A DNA stretch of 64,000 bases from Bacillus_BD sp050389805 (GTDB lineage Bacteria; Bacillota; Bacilli; Bacillales; Cytobacillaceae). The stretch is from the NCBI RefSeq assembly GCF_050389805.1, contig NZ_CP130945.1, forward strand, positions 1,116,001 through 1,180,000, given 5' to 3'. Shown piece by piece: positions 29,259 to 36,742 of the stretch. Each line of letters starts with the position of its first letter. Position 1 is the stretch's first letter. The translations under genes were made by a program, and so were the position numbers. The notes under the pieces were generated by a model. The model ran no database searches and was not told where the DNA came from. It saw nothing but the letters and a program-made list of their open reading frames with translations.

Positions 29259-29291
29259 TTTCTCTGTACTCTCATTTTAAAAGGCTATAGT
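29259..29291 (+). promoter_or_regulatory. Candidate regulator box and promoter before PepSY gene 2
   Basis: TCTCATTTT (29270-29278) lies 16 bp before the start of TATAGT (29286-29291), the same spacing as the matching box at 28567. The upstream half-site is less clear here (TTTCTCT at 29259-29265). Together the two sites suggest that the adjacent regulator controls both PepSY genes. Confidence 0.35.
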
Positions 29292-29332
29292 GAAGGTGTA
29301 AGGAAATGAGATATGAATAAGGAGGAAGAATG

Positions 29333-29869
29333 ATGAAAAAGAAAATTTTAATTAGTACATTCGGAGCTGCAATTATTTTTGGAGGGGCATTTGCTGTTGG
29401 GGCCTCTAATCTTGATGATAATAACAAAATGGTAAAGGACCTTAACAGACAAGAAATGTTAAGTGCTACTGATGCTGAAAAGATTGCTTTGCAAGAAGTC
29501 GATGGTGTTGTGGAAGAAATTGAATTAGAAAAGGAAAAGAATAGGCTTGTATATGAAATGGATATTGACAAAGATGGTGTTGATTATAATCTATATCTTG
29601 ACGCCTATACAGGTGAAGTCTATTCTGTCAATCGTGATGACCATGATGATGATTTTAATTCCAATCCAACAAGTCGAAACATGATTTCACAATCTGAAGC
29701 CATTGCGATTGCAGAAAATGCAGTAAATGGAAAAATGAAAGAAATTGACAGAGATGAAGACGACGGCTTCTATAAGTATGAAGTAGAATTGAGGACGGAC
29801 CGTGGTGAAGTAGAAGTTGAAATTGATGCCGTTACGGGTAAAATCCTTGAAGTTGAAATGGATGATTAA
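29333..29869 (+). CDS. PepSY-domain secreted or anchored protein 2
   Basis: This is a PepSY protein of about 178 residues beginning MKKKILISTFGAAIIFGGAFAVGAS, a signal peptide or anchor. I use the second of two adjacent ATGs because GGAGGAAGA gives it better spacing; the first is also possible. Two PepSY repeats are visible: LSATDAEKIALQEVDGVVEEI with the DAYTGEVYSV strand, and ISQSEAIAIAENAVNGKMKEI with IDAVTGKILEV. It is likely a paralogue of the preceding gene without the long linker. It has its own promoter-like region. Confidence 0.85.
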   Translation: MKKKILISTFGAAIIFGGAFAVGASNLDDNNKMVKDLNRQEMLSATDAEKIALQEVDGVVEEIELEKEKNRLVYEMDIDKDGVDYNLYLDAYTGEVYSVNRDDHDDDFNSNPTSRNMISQSEAIAIAENAVNGKMKEIDRDEDDGFYKYEVELRTDRGEVEVEIDAVTGKILEVEMDD

Positions 29870-29870
29870 G

Positions 29871-29906
29871 AAAAAAGGTGCCAATTTTAATGTTGGCACC
29901 TTTTTT
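29871..29906. terminator. Terminator after PepSY gene 2
   Basis: AAAAAAGGTGCCA and TGGCACCTTTTTT form a 13-bp stem around a short ATTTTAATGT-type loop. It lies between convergent genes and can act in both directions. Confidence 0.88.
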
Positions 29907-29908
29907 CG

Positions 29909-30073
29909 TTATTTATAATCTGCTTCGGGTCTAAATGTTTTACAATCGGTTCCTCTGGAATCATCCGCTACATCACCTGTATGGCTGACAACATAAATTT
30001 GATCGGCGCTACATAGGTTTCCGCTTTCCCAGAACACACAATTATTCACTTCACATAGGACATCTTTTGCCAT
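29909..30073 (-). CDS. DUF1540 domain protein
   Basis: This is a 54-residue protein beginning MAKDVLCEVNNCVFW. Four cysteines (7, 12, 21, 44) in the pattern C-x4-C-x8-C-x22-C, plus WESGNLCSADQIYV and a C-terminal RGTDCKTFRPE, are the hallmarks of DUF1540, a small probable metal-binding domain common in sporeformers. TAAAGGAGTGATACAA before the ATG is a good ribosome-binding site. Its function is unknown. It is next to the zinc-binding lipoprotein gene, but no shared regulation is visible. Confidence 0.85.
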   Translation of the reverse strand: MAKDVLCEVNNCVFWESGNLCSADQIYVVSHTGDVADDSRGTDCKTFRPEADYK

Positions 30074-30155
30074 TTGTATCACTCCTTTAAATTAGTGGAT
30101 ACACTATTAGAATGGCAGATTTGAGCCCTTTCACACATAACAAATGCTGGAGATA

Positions 30156-31157
30156 TTAACGGAGGCCTTTTTCTAAAGCCGTTAGATTATCTTCCATTAT
30201 GGCGAAATAATCGCGATTATTCTCAATATCTTCATCCGTTCGGGTTGATAAATTATGAAGAACAAGCGCTTCTGCACCAATTTCATTTTGGATGATTTCT
30301 GTAATTTTTGAACTTACATTTTGTTCGAAATAGATATAGTTAAGATCTAGTTCTTTTGCTTTATCAATAATCGTTTCCAGGTCTTTTTGTGACGGTTCAC
30401 TTGACGTTGATAATCCGGAAACACTGATTTGTTCTAATCCATAGCGGGATTCCCAATATCCATAAGCGGCATGAGAAACAATGATTTCTTTATTTTTGGC
30501 ATTACTAACTAAATCTGTAAATTTCTGATTTAGCGCATCTAGTTTTTTCACTAAAGCCTCGTAATTTTTGGTGAACTCCGCTTCTTTTTCGGGCATTTCG
30601 GATATTAGCGCATTTTTAATTGAATAAGCCATTTCCTTGGCATAAACAGGATCAATCCATACATGTGGGTCAATATCACCATGGTTATGATCATCATGTT
30701 CTGTTTCTTCTTCATGGTCTTCATGGTCCCCATGGGCTATTTCTTCTTCACTATGCTCTGGATCGGTAGGTTGCTGAGCAAAGGCTTCTGTTGTTATGAT
30801 CGAATCTCCAGTTGCAACCATTGCTACATCTTCTTTTGATAAAGACTCTTTTGCTTTTTCAACAAAACCTTCAAGACCGAGACCCACATAGAAAAATAAA
30901 TCTGAATCAGCTAATGCCATCATATCCTTTTGTGACGGATCAAAAGTATGTTCATCAGCACCAGGAGGATAAATCGTTTCAACGTGTACCGCATCTCCTC
31001 CTATTTCCTCTGTGAAAAATTGTAATGGATAAACAGTTGTATATACTGTTAATTTAGCATCATCTTTAGCAGTTGAGTCAACATCATTTCCACAAGCTGC
31101 CAAAAACATGCTTATTGGTAGTAAAAAGCCAATAAATAAAAGAAATTGTTTTTTCAT
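30156..31157 (-). CDS. znuA: Zinc ABC transporter substrate-binding lipoprotein (ZnuA/AdcA type)
   Basis: This is a metal-binding receptor of cluster A-I (333 residues). The signal peptide ends in the lipobox LAAC, with Cys22 as the lipidated residue. An acidic His-rich loop at about 122-157 (HSEEEIAHGDHEDHEEETEHDDHNHG) is typical of zinc rather than manganese receptors. DPHVWIDP and ISVSGLSTSSEPS are further family landmarks. Two Zur-like boxes precede the gene. No znuB or znuC is adjacent, so it must use permease and ATPase genes encoded elsewhere. Zinc specificity is inferred from the loop and boxes. Confidence 0.9.
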   Translation of the reverse strand: MKKQFLLFIGFLLPISMFLAACGNDVDSTAKDDAKLTVYTTVYPLQFFTEEIGGDAVHVETIYPPGADEHTFDPSQKDMMALADSDLFFYVGLGLEGFVEKAKESLSKEDVAMVATGDSIITTEAFAQQPTDPEHSEEEIAHGDHEDHEEETEHDDHNHGDIDPHVWIDPVYAKEMAYSIKNALISEMPEKEAEFTKNYEALVKKLDALNQKFTDLVSNAKNKEIIVSHAAYGYWESRYGLEQISVSGLSTSSEPSQKDLETIIDKAKELDLNYIYFEQNVSSKITEIIQNEIGAEALVLHNLSTRTDEDIENNRDYFAIMEDNLTALEKGLR

Positions 31158-31179
31158 TCTTTTTCCCCTCTCACCTTTT

Positions 31180-31200
31180 AAATCGAATTCGTTACGATTT
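31180..31200 (-). promoter_or_regulatory. Zur-like operator, proximal
   Basis: The 21-mer AAATCGAATTCGTTACGATTT matches the Bacillus Zur box AAATCGTAATNATTACGATTT at all but three positions. It lies about 23 bp upstream of the znuA start codon and would block transcription or initiation when zinc is plentiful. Confidence 0.6.
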
Positions 31201-31248
31201 ATATCGCAAAATAAGTGATTATTTATTTTTTCTCTCTATTGTGTTAAT

Positions 31249-31263
31249 TCGTAATCATTACGA
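31249..31263 (-). promoter_or_regulatory. Zur-like operator, distal
   Basis: TCGTAAT-C-ATTACGA is a perfect 7-1-7 palindrome identical to the core of the Bacillus Zur box. Its centre is about 66 bp upstream of the proximal box. It lies between znuA and the plus-strand carbonic anhydrase gene, so it could affect both. Confidence 0.75.
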
Positions 31264-31358
31264 TTATACCTATGTAATCATACAAAAAAAACTTTGAAAT
31301 TGCAAGATAGAAAAAAAATCGGTATGCTAGAAAATAAACAATTAAATAAGGGGATGGA

Positions 31359-31928
31359 ATGAATATGAGAATTCTAGATGAAGTATTAACATATAATGAA
31401 GAATTTGTTGCTCAAAAAAAATATGAAAAATATGCCACAAGTAAACTTCCTAATAAAAAAATGGTCATTCTCACTTGTATGGATACACGCTTAGTTGAGT
31501 TACTGCCTCGTGCCTTGAATGCACGAAATGGAGACATTAAATTGGTAAAAAATGCTGGTGGCCTCATTGCCCATCCATTCGGAAGTGTCATGAGAAGTAT
31601 ATTAGTAGCGCTTTATCAGTTAAAGGCAGAAGAAGTTCTTGTTATCGGGCATCACGATTGCGGAATGGGTGGATTGAAAGCCGATGAAATGATCGCTCAA
31701 ATGAAACAAAGAGGTGTTTCGCAAGAGACTCTAGATACACTTGAATATTCAGGAATTGATTTCCAAAATTGGTTAAAGGGTTTCAGTAATGTGGAGGATA
31801 GTGTCGCTCATAGTGTTGACGTGATTAAAAATCATCCTCTACTACCTAGCAATGTTCCTGTTCATGGGCTAGTCATTAATCCGGAAACAGGAAAGTTAGA
31901 TTTGGTCATAAACGGTTACGACAATTAA
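31359..31928 (+). CDS. ytiB: Beta-carbonic anhydrase (YtiB-like)
   Basis: The 189-residue product belongs to the beta-carbonic anhydrase family, which hydrates CO2 using zinc. Zinc ligands are predicted as Cys40 in LTCMDTR, His98 and Cys101 in GHHDCGM, with the Asp42-Arg44 dyad present. The gene starts 96 bp from the distal Zur-like box. As the enzyme needs zinc and diverges from znuA, shared Zur control is possible, though the box is closer to the usual znuA promoter position. The ATG at 31365 is an alternative start. Confidence 0.9.
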   Translation: MNMRILDEVLTYNEEFVAQKKYEKYATSKLPNKKMVILTCMDTRLVELLPRALNARNGDIKLVKNAGGLIAHPFGSVMRSILVALYQLKAEEVLVIGHHDCGMGGLKADEMIAQMKQRGVSQETLDTLEYSGIDFQNWLKGFSNVEDSVAHSVDVIKNHPLLPSNVPVHGLVINPETGKLDLVINGYDN

Positions 31929-31983
31929 TCAAAACAGGGAAGTGTAAAGATCAGGATAATCTTGCACCTCCCTATATATATGT

Positions 31984-32238
31984 TTATGGTCGATCATTAT
32001 GTTTAGAAATGATCCCAGGCCACTGATCAGGAACTTCATCAATACCACCAGGATGAAGTGGATTACATTTTAAAATCCGAACAATGGTTAAATATCCACC
32101 TTTAATGGCACCAAAACGTTTTATGGATTCAAGCCCGTAATGGGAACAAGTAGGGTAAAAACGACAGGTAGGTGGCTTTAATGGTGAAATAAATTTTTGA
32201 TAAAAACGAATTATTCCGATAGAGATTGATTTGAACAT
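31984..32238 (-). CDS. yidD: Membrane protein insertion efficiency factor YidD
   Basis: This is an 84-residue YidD protein with RFYQKFISPLKPPTCRFYPT and CSHYGLESIKRFG, the Cys-rich family signature, and GGYLTIVRILKCNPLHPGG. YidD assists YidC-dependent membrane insertion. I start at ATG 32238 with AGAAGGA upstream; a longer frame upstream lacks a site. In many bacteria it lies by rnpA, but in Bacillus it is in the yt region (ytjA), as here. Confidence 0.93.
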   Translation of the reverse strand: MFKSISIGIIRFYQKFISPLKPPTCRFYPTCSHYGLESIKRFGAIKGGYLTIVRILKCNPLHPGGIDEVPDQWPGIISKHNDRP

Positions 32239-32315
32239 TAAGAAATTCCTTCTATCTTTTTCTTCACAATACCACACTTTTTAAGTAGAGTCTAAAAAGT
32301 GGACGAGGAACGCTA

Positions 32316-33785
32316 TTACAAAATAGGTGAAAGCAGTCTTGATATGGATTCCTTGAAACGAATTTTTAAAGACCGCTGTTTATACTCATCCAATGTTAAT
32401 TCCCTTGAAAAGACTAAGTCTCGATTAAAGCTTTCCGTCAAGAAAGCAGCAGTTCCTTGATCGTAAAGAAAAGCATTCACTTCAAAATTTAGTTTAAAAC
32501 TGCGAACATCAATATTTGCAGTTCCAACGGACGATAATTTTCCATCTACAACAATCGTTTTTGCGTGTATAAATCCATTATCGTAGATATATACCTTTGC
32601 TCCTGCCTTCAACATTTCGCCTACGTGGAAATAGGTAGCCCAGTAAACGAAGGGATGATCTGGTTTGTTTGGAATCATAATACGGACATCTTTCCCTGTT
32701 AGACAAGCAATCTTTAAAGAATCTAGCAGACTGGCATCAGGGATGAAATAGGGGGTTTGAATCCAAATCGATTCTCTTGCATATGAAATCATTTTAATGT
32801 ATCCATACTTAATATGTTCCCATTCCGAATCAGGTCCACTCGTTACAATTTGCATACCAATTTGTCCTGTCGATTGTATGGTAGGAAATAGATTAGGCGA
32901 ATAGGCAATATCATGACTGTTAGATGCTTGGTTCCAATCTAATATAAATCTTGTCTGAATGGCATGAACGGAATTTCCTATGATTCGAAGGTGTGTATCA
33001 CGCCAGTACCCAAATTTCTTATTTAACCCTAAATATTCATCTCCAACATTAAATCCTCCGACGTATCCAATCCTTCCATCGATAATGACTAATTTACGGT
33101 GATTTCGATAATTAATTCGATAATTGATAATAGCAAAACTTGAAGGGAAAAAGGCCTCAACTTCACCACCAGCGGCGATTAGGTTTTTAAAGTGTTTTTT
33201 TCGCGTGCCCCGTGAGCCTAAATCATCATAAAGAATACGTACCTTGATACCCTGCTTGGCCTTTTCAGTTAGTAGTTCGATCAATTGACTACCTAAGTTA
33301 TCATGTTTAAAAATATAGTATTGCAAATGGATGGTGTCTTTCGCATTTTGAATATCATCAAAAAGAGACCGGAATTTCTCCTTTCCGTCTGTAAAAATCT
33401 TGATGGAATTATTCGTTGTTAAAATTGCATCATTGTTATCTAAGAGCATATAAATAAGACCGCTATAGTCCTGAACGGATTCATTATGAGGTGTAAACCG
33501 ATCGGATTGAAAATAAGCTATTTGCTCAGCGATCATTTCTTCAATTCCAATTTTCTTTTGATCTTCCCATTCAAATAGATGCCCTTTTGGCAGCTTTTTG
33601 CCTAAAACTAAATATAAAATAAAGCCTAAAATGGGAGCAAAATAAAGTACTAGTAACCAAGCCCAAGTGGATCCTGCATTTCTCTTTTCTAAAAAGATCA
33701 CAACGGTTGCCAAAATCATATTTAGAAATAAAATGACTGTACCTAAAAGGGTTAGAATATCAATGTTTTGAAAAAACTCAGTCAT
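32316..33785 (-). CDS. cls: Cardiolipin synthase
   Basis: This is a phospholipase-D-type cardiolipin synthase of 489 residues. Two N-terminal membrane helices (about 10-31 and 40-60) are followed by two HKD motifs: HRKLVIIDGRIGYVGG near residue 220 and HAKTIVVDGKLSSVGT near 402. It joins two phosphatidylglycerol molecules at the membrane. It overlaps the small upstream gene by 4 nt (ATGA), implying coupled translation. Bacillus genomes have several paralogues (clsA, ywjE, ywiE types); I cannot tell which this is. Confidence 0.93.
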   Translation of the reverse strand: MTEFFQNIDILTLLGTVILFLNMILATVVIFLEKRNAGSTWAWLLVLYFAPILGFILYLVLGKKLPKGHLFEWEDQKKIGIEEMIAEQIAYFQSDRFTPHNESVQDYSGLIYMLLDNNDAILTTNNSIKIFTDGKEKFRSLFDDIQNAKDTIHLQYYIFKHDNLGSQLIELLTEKAKQGIKVRILYDDLGSRGTRKKHFKNLIAAGGEVEAFFPSSFAIINYRINYRNHRKLVIIDGRIGYVGGFNVGDEYLGLNKKFGYWRDTHLRIIGNSVHAIQTRFILDWNQASNSHDIAYSPNLFPTIQSTGQIGMQIVTSGPDSEWEHIKYGYIKMISYARESIWIQTPYFIPDASLLDSLKIACLTGKDVRIMIPNKPDHPFVYWATYFHVGEMLKAGAKVYIYDNGFIHAKTIVVDGKLSSVGTANIDVRSFKLNFEVNAFLYDQGTAAFLTESFNRDLVFSRELTLDEYKQRSLKIRFKESISRLLSPIL

Positions 33786-33937
33786 TTTGATTCCTCTTGT
33801 TCTATATTAGTATCTTTTTCTAAGGGTGATGGATCAATTGTGTGTTTAAATTGATAGGCTTTCGATGTTGTAACAACACTTAGGATGAGAACGATTGTGA
33901 TAATAACTACTGAAACGATCAAAATGGTTGTAAGCAA
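33782..33937 (-). CDS. Small membrane protein coupled to cardiolipin synthase
   Basis: This is a 51-residue protein of unknown function. The best start is TTG at 33937, six bases after the very strong AAGGGAGGGG; the frame continues further upstream without a site. It has one hydrophobic helix (about residues 2-24: TTILIVSVVIITIVLILSV) followed by an acidic, hydrophilic tail ending EQEESK. Its stop overlaps the cls start (ATGA), so it is probably co-translated with cardiolipin synthase. I do not recognise a family. Confidence 0.6.
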   Translation of the reverse strand: MLTTILIVSVVIITIVLILSVVTTSKAYQFKHTIDPSPLEKDTNIEQEESK

Positions 33938-33992
33938 AAGTAACCCCTCCCTTACTCCAGTATAGTATTTCAAAAGAAAGGTAAAAAGATAT

Positions 33993-34033
33993 CCTATAAA
34001 AGTTCATGATATCATGAATCTTAAAATTATAGG
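33993..34033. promoter_or_regulatory. Nested palindrome upstream of dps
   Basis: A perfect 16-bp palindrome TTCATGATATCATGAA (34003-34018) lies inside outer arms CCTATAA (33993-33999) and TTATAGG (34027-34033). It is about 80 bp before dps and 55 bp before the divergent small membrane gene. It looks like an operator or a cruciform. It is not a match to the PerR box. Confidence 0.5.
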
Positions 34034-34113
34034 ATGATTTTACCCTAAAAAAGTGGATTTATAAGGATGTTTCCTATTGGAATGGATATCTTATTAAAGG
34101 GAGGATGATAAAA

Positions 34114-34551
34114 ATGAGTCAAGAATTAACTCAAGCTGTTAACAAACAAGTGGCAAACTGGATGGTTCTTTATGTGAAGTTACATCATTATCATTGGTAT
34201 GTAAAAGGACATCATTTTTTTACTTTACATGAAAAGTTTGAAGAGTTATATGATGAAGCTAACGAACATATTGATGAATTGGCAGAAAGGATTTTATCTA
34301 TTGGTGGAAGTCCCGTTTCAACATTAAAAGAATGTCTTGAAATATCTTCACTAACAGAAGCAAAAGGAAACGAAACTGAAGAAGAAATGGTACGTGAAAC
34401 CATTTCCGATTTTCAAACAATCATCGGAGAATGTCAAACAGCTATGGATTTAGCGGAAAAAGAAGATGATCAAGGGACTAGCGACATGTTACTTTCCATT
34501 GTAAGTGGTTTGCAAAAGCATGTTTGGATGTTACAAGCATATATTGGATAA
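34114..34551 (+). CDS. dps: Dps-family ferritin-like DNA-protection protein
   Basis: This is a 145-residue Dps/MrgA-type mini-ferritin. The intersubunit ferroxidase residues can be placed by comparison with Listeria Dps: His27 (HYHWYV), His39 (FTLHEKFEELYDEA), Asp54 and Glu58. Dps 12-mers oxidise and store iron and protect DNA from peroxide damage. ATG 34114 is used; the ATG at 34105 overlaps the GGGAGGA ribosome-binding site. It is a single gene with a terminator-like hairpin after it. Confidence 0.93.
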   Translation: MSQELTQAVNKQVANWMVLYVKLHHYHWYVKGHHFFTLHEKFEELYDEANEHIDELAERILSIGGSPVSTLKECLEISSLTEAKGNETEEEMVRETISDFQTIIGECQTAMDLAEKEDDQGTSDMLLSIVSGLQKHVWMLQAYIG

Positions 34552-34555
34552 GAAT

Positions 34556-34602
34556 GGAAGAAGGATGCTTAAGCATAGTGTAAAAGCATTCTTCTTTTTT
34601 GC
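34556..34602. terminator. Terminator between dps and the DUF6154-like gene
   Basis: AAGAAGGATGCTT pairs with AAGCATTCTTCTT with one mismatch, then six T residues follow. It lies between convergent genes. Confidence 0.75.
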
Positions 34603-34658
34603 AAAAGGAAAGACTGCCTCTTTAAAAGCAGTCTAATATGGCGAGTGATTATGTATAT

Positions 34659-34916
34659 TTAATGGATATTCCGTTGGTTGATAATCGGGCTTTGACGTTG
34701 ACCATAGTCTTCTTTTGCAAATTTTCCCTTAAGACTTTCGATCAGATACAGTCCCATTAAGGTATGGAGCTCTTGTTCATCCATTTCTTGGATTAATCGT
34801 AATAAATCTTCACGAGTCATTTCTTCTAAAAATGCAAACGCTAACATATCAATGTCTTCTTCATCACCCGTTAATTTATCTCGATACAGCTCAAAAAGTT
34901 CATCCACTAGCTTCAT
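34659..34916 (-). CDS. Conserved small acidic protein (DUF6154-like)
   Basis: This is an 85-residue soluble acidic protein starting MKLVDELFELYRDKLTGDEEDIDML, followed by amphipathic helices with MTREDLLRLIQEMDEQELHTLM. I believe it belongs to DUF6154, a small family found in Bacillaceae, from memory of similar sequences. Function is unknown. GAGAGGGGGGATAAAA precedes the ATG. The gene stands alone between dps and ytkD. Confidence 0.65.
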   Translation of the reverse strand: MKLVDELFELYRDKLTGDEEDIDMLAFAFLEEMTREDLLRLIQEMDEQELHTLMGLYLIESLKGKFAKEDYGQRQSPIINQRNIH

Positions 34917-35085
34917 TTTTTATCCCCCCTCTCTATAGTATATATCTACTCAACGATTTTTACATTATATTTATCATTGCCTAATAATATGAAAAAAATG
35001 TTTTTACGACAAAGACTGTAAAAATGCATAAAACAGAATGAAATTCCGAGACTAGAGAATACATTGAAAGGAAGGGTGATGTCTG

Positions 35086-35403
35086 GTGGATGTAAAAAAA
35101 ACATACTATATAAACATTGCTTCTGGAGAAATTTCACAAAGTGGTGTTGATTCGCCGTGGAATTATCAAATCGAAGCAACAGAAGATGAAATTTACACAC
35201 TAAGGAAGTTTTTTGATCAAAATGAAGCAGGTGATTTTCCTAACTTTATTCGGGCTCATATCCCTTTTCGTGAATACCATCATGATAATGTAAATGATCG
35301 ACAAGATGAGGCACTTAAACAAATTTATCAATTTATTCATCAATATGGAAATGAAGAAACAAAGAGACAAATTGAAAGCATTGGAATATTAGGTAATAAT
35401 TAA
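35086..35403 (+). CDS. Conserved small protein upstream of ytkD
   Basis: This is a 105-residue soluble protein starting with GTG 35086 after AAAGGAAGGGTGA. It has YYINIASGEISQSGVDSPWNY near the N-terminus, a helical middle with EDEIYTLRKFFDQNE, and the segment HIPFREYHHDNVNDRQDE. Similar Bacillus proteins next to ytkD are sometimes annotated as hydrolase, but I see no catalytic motif. Its stop is 54 nt from the ytkD start, so the two are probably one transcript. Confidence 0.7.
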   Translation: MDVKKTYYINIASGEISQSGVDSPWNYQIEATEDEIYTLRKFFDQNEAGDFPNFIRAHIPFREYHHDNVNDRQDEALKQIYQFIHQYGNEETKRQIESIGILGNN

Positions 35404-35457
35404 TTGCCCATCCTCTTACATTTCATCTATAATTTGGTTGAAAAGCGGGGTGTAGGG

Positions 35458-35928
35458 ATGGAAACTTTTAAAGATGTGAACGGAAGTACGGTTAAATTAT
35501 CTTTTACAAAAAATGCGTTTACCCAAAAGCCTGAGCATGTCCTTGTTATCTGTCAACTTTATAAGCAATGGTTATTAACAAAGCATAAACAAAGGGGACT
35601 TGAATTTCCAGGTGGAAAAAGGGAAGCGGGAGAAGCCCTTGAGGAGGCAGCTACTAGAGAAGTCTATGAAGAAACAGGTGCGACATTAAATAGTTTAGAT
35701 TTCATCGGAGAATATCAGGTATCAGATGATCAAAATTCTTTTGTAAAGGCCATCTTTTATGGGGAAGTAGAGAGCATTCATCCAAAATCGGACTATTTTG
35801 AAACAAACGGTCCTGTACTGGTAAGTGGGGATCTATTAACCCTTCGAATGCAAGATTCCTATAGTTTTATTATGCAGGATAGGGTTATCGAAAAGGTAAT
35901 GAATAAGATTCAAGAAAAAAACGGCTAG
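35458..35928 (+). CDS. ytkD: NUDIX hydrolase YtkD (nucleoside triphosphate / 8-oxo-dGTP pyrophosphatase)
   Basis: The 156-residue product has the Nudix box GGKREAGEALEEAATREVYEETGA in the GX5EX7REUXEEXGU form, at about residues 46-69. Its ends align with B. subtilis YtkD, which cleaves 8-oxo-dGTP and canonical NTPs and, in B. subtilis, helps limit oxidative mutation. I start at ATG 35458 with GCGGGGTG upstream; the longer frame from 35404 has no site. It is convergent with the ABC permease gene, with only 7 nt between the stop codons. Confidence 0.9.
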   Translation: METFKDVNGSTVKLSFTKNAFTQKPEHVLVICQLYKQWLLTKHKQRGLEFPGGKREAGEALEEAATREVYEETGATLNSLDFIGEYQVSDDQNSFVKAIFYGEVESIHPKSDYFETNGPVLVSGDLLTLRMQDSYSFIMQDRVIEKVMNKIQEKNG

Positions 35929-35935
35929 GAAGCCG

Positions 35936-36742
35936 TTAATTATTTTTTATTAACTTCTTTTCTAGTAGTTCAACGAGTTGATACATAACCGTTGCTAATA
36001 TTGCAATCACAAAAAGCGAAAGGAACACTAGCGTGAAATTAAACACTTGGAAACCGTATATGATCATATAGCCAAGTCCTCTTTGAGAAACGAGAAATTC
36101 ACCAACAATGACCCCAACCCAAGACAATCCAACATTTACTTTAATGGTTGAAATGATCGTTGGGAAAGAAGCTGGTAAAATCGCTTCTTTAAATGATTGT
36201 ATACGAGTAGCTCCAAATGTGCGGAGAACCTTAATATAGTTTGGATCAACTTCACGGAATGATGTATAGACAACGATCGTCGTAATAATAATTGAAATTA
36301 AGGCTCCCATCGCCATAATGGATGTAAAATTAGGTCCGAGCGCAACGATGAGAATAGGTCCGAGTGCAATTTTAGGCATGGCATTTAAAACGACTAAATA
36401 GGGATCTAGTATTTTAGAAAGCATCGGCGACCACCATAAAATCGCCGCGAGTACAGTCCCTAAAATGGTCCCTGCTAAAAATCCGAAAACCGTTTCTCCT
36501 AATGTAATACTTAAGTCAAGTAAAAGGGAGCCGTCTTGGATTTTAACAAGAAATAATTGCCATACCTTCGATGGGGCACTAAAAATGAGCGGATCAATCC
36601 AATGTTGACGGCTGGCTATTTCCCATCCACTAAAGAAAACAAGAAAAATGATCATCTGATAAAAACGGACCCAGCGTTTTTCCTTTTTTAATGTAGAAAT
36701 ATAATTTTGATGAAGCTGCTGTATTTTAGTTGGTGTTTTCAA
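35936..36742 (-). CDS. ytlD: ABC transporter permease (SsuC/TauC/ThiX type, YtlD-like)
   Basis: This is a 268-residue permease of the nitrate/sulfonate/taurine family with about six helices. The cytoplasmic EAA-type loop is AFKEAILPASFPTIIS, reading on from FGATRIQSFKEA. TTG 36742 is the best start: it overlaps the ATPase gene by 17 nt, and AAGGAGCTGGAG precedes it. The longer frame upstream lies inside the ATPase gene. It forms the membrane channel with the two genes upstream. Substrate unknown. Confidence 0.88.
   Translation of the reverse strand: MKTPTKIQQLHQNYISTLKKEKRWVRFYQMIIFLVFFSGWEIASRQHWIDPLIFSAPSKVWQLFLVKIQDGSLLLDLSITLGETVFGFLAGTILGTVLAAILWWSPMLSKILDPYLVVLNAMPKIALGPILIVALGPNFTSIMAMGALISIIITTIVVYTSFREVDPNYIKVLRTFGATRIQSFKEAILPASFPTIISTIKVNVGLSWVGVIVGEFLVSQRGLGYMIIYGFQVFNFTLVFLSLFVIAILATVMYQLVELLEKKLIKNN

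Noticed and set aside
34003..34018. PerR box before dps
   Set aside because: The palindrome TTCATGATATCATGAA does not fit TTATAATNATTATAA well enough.
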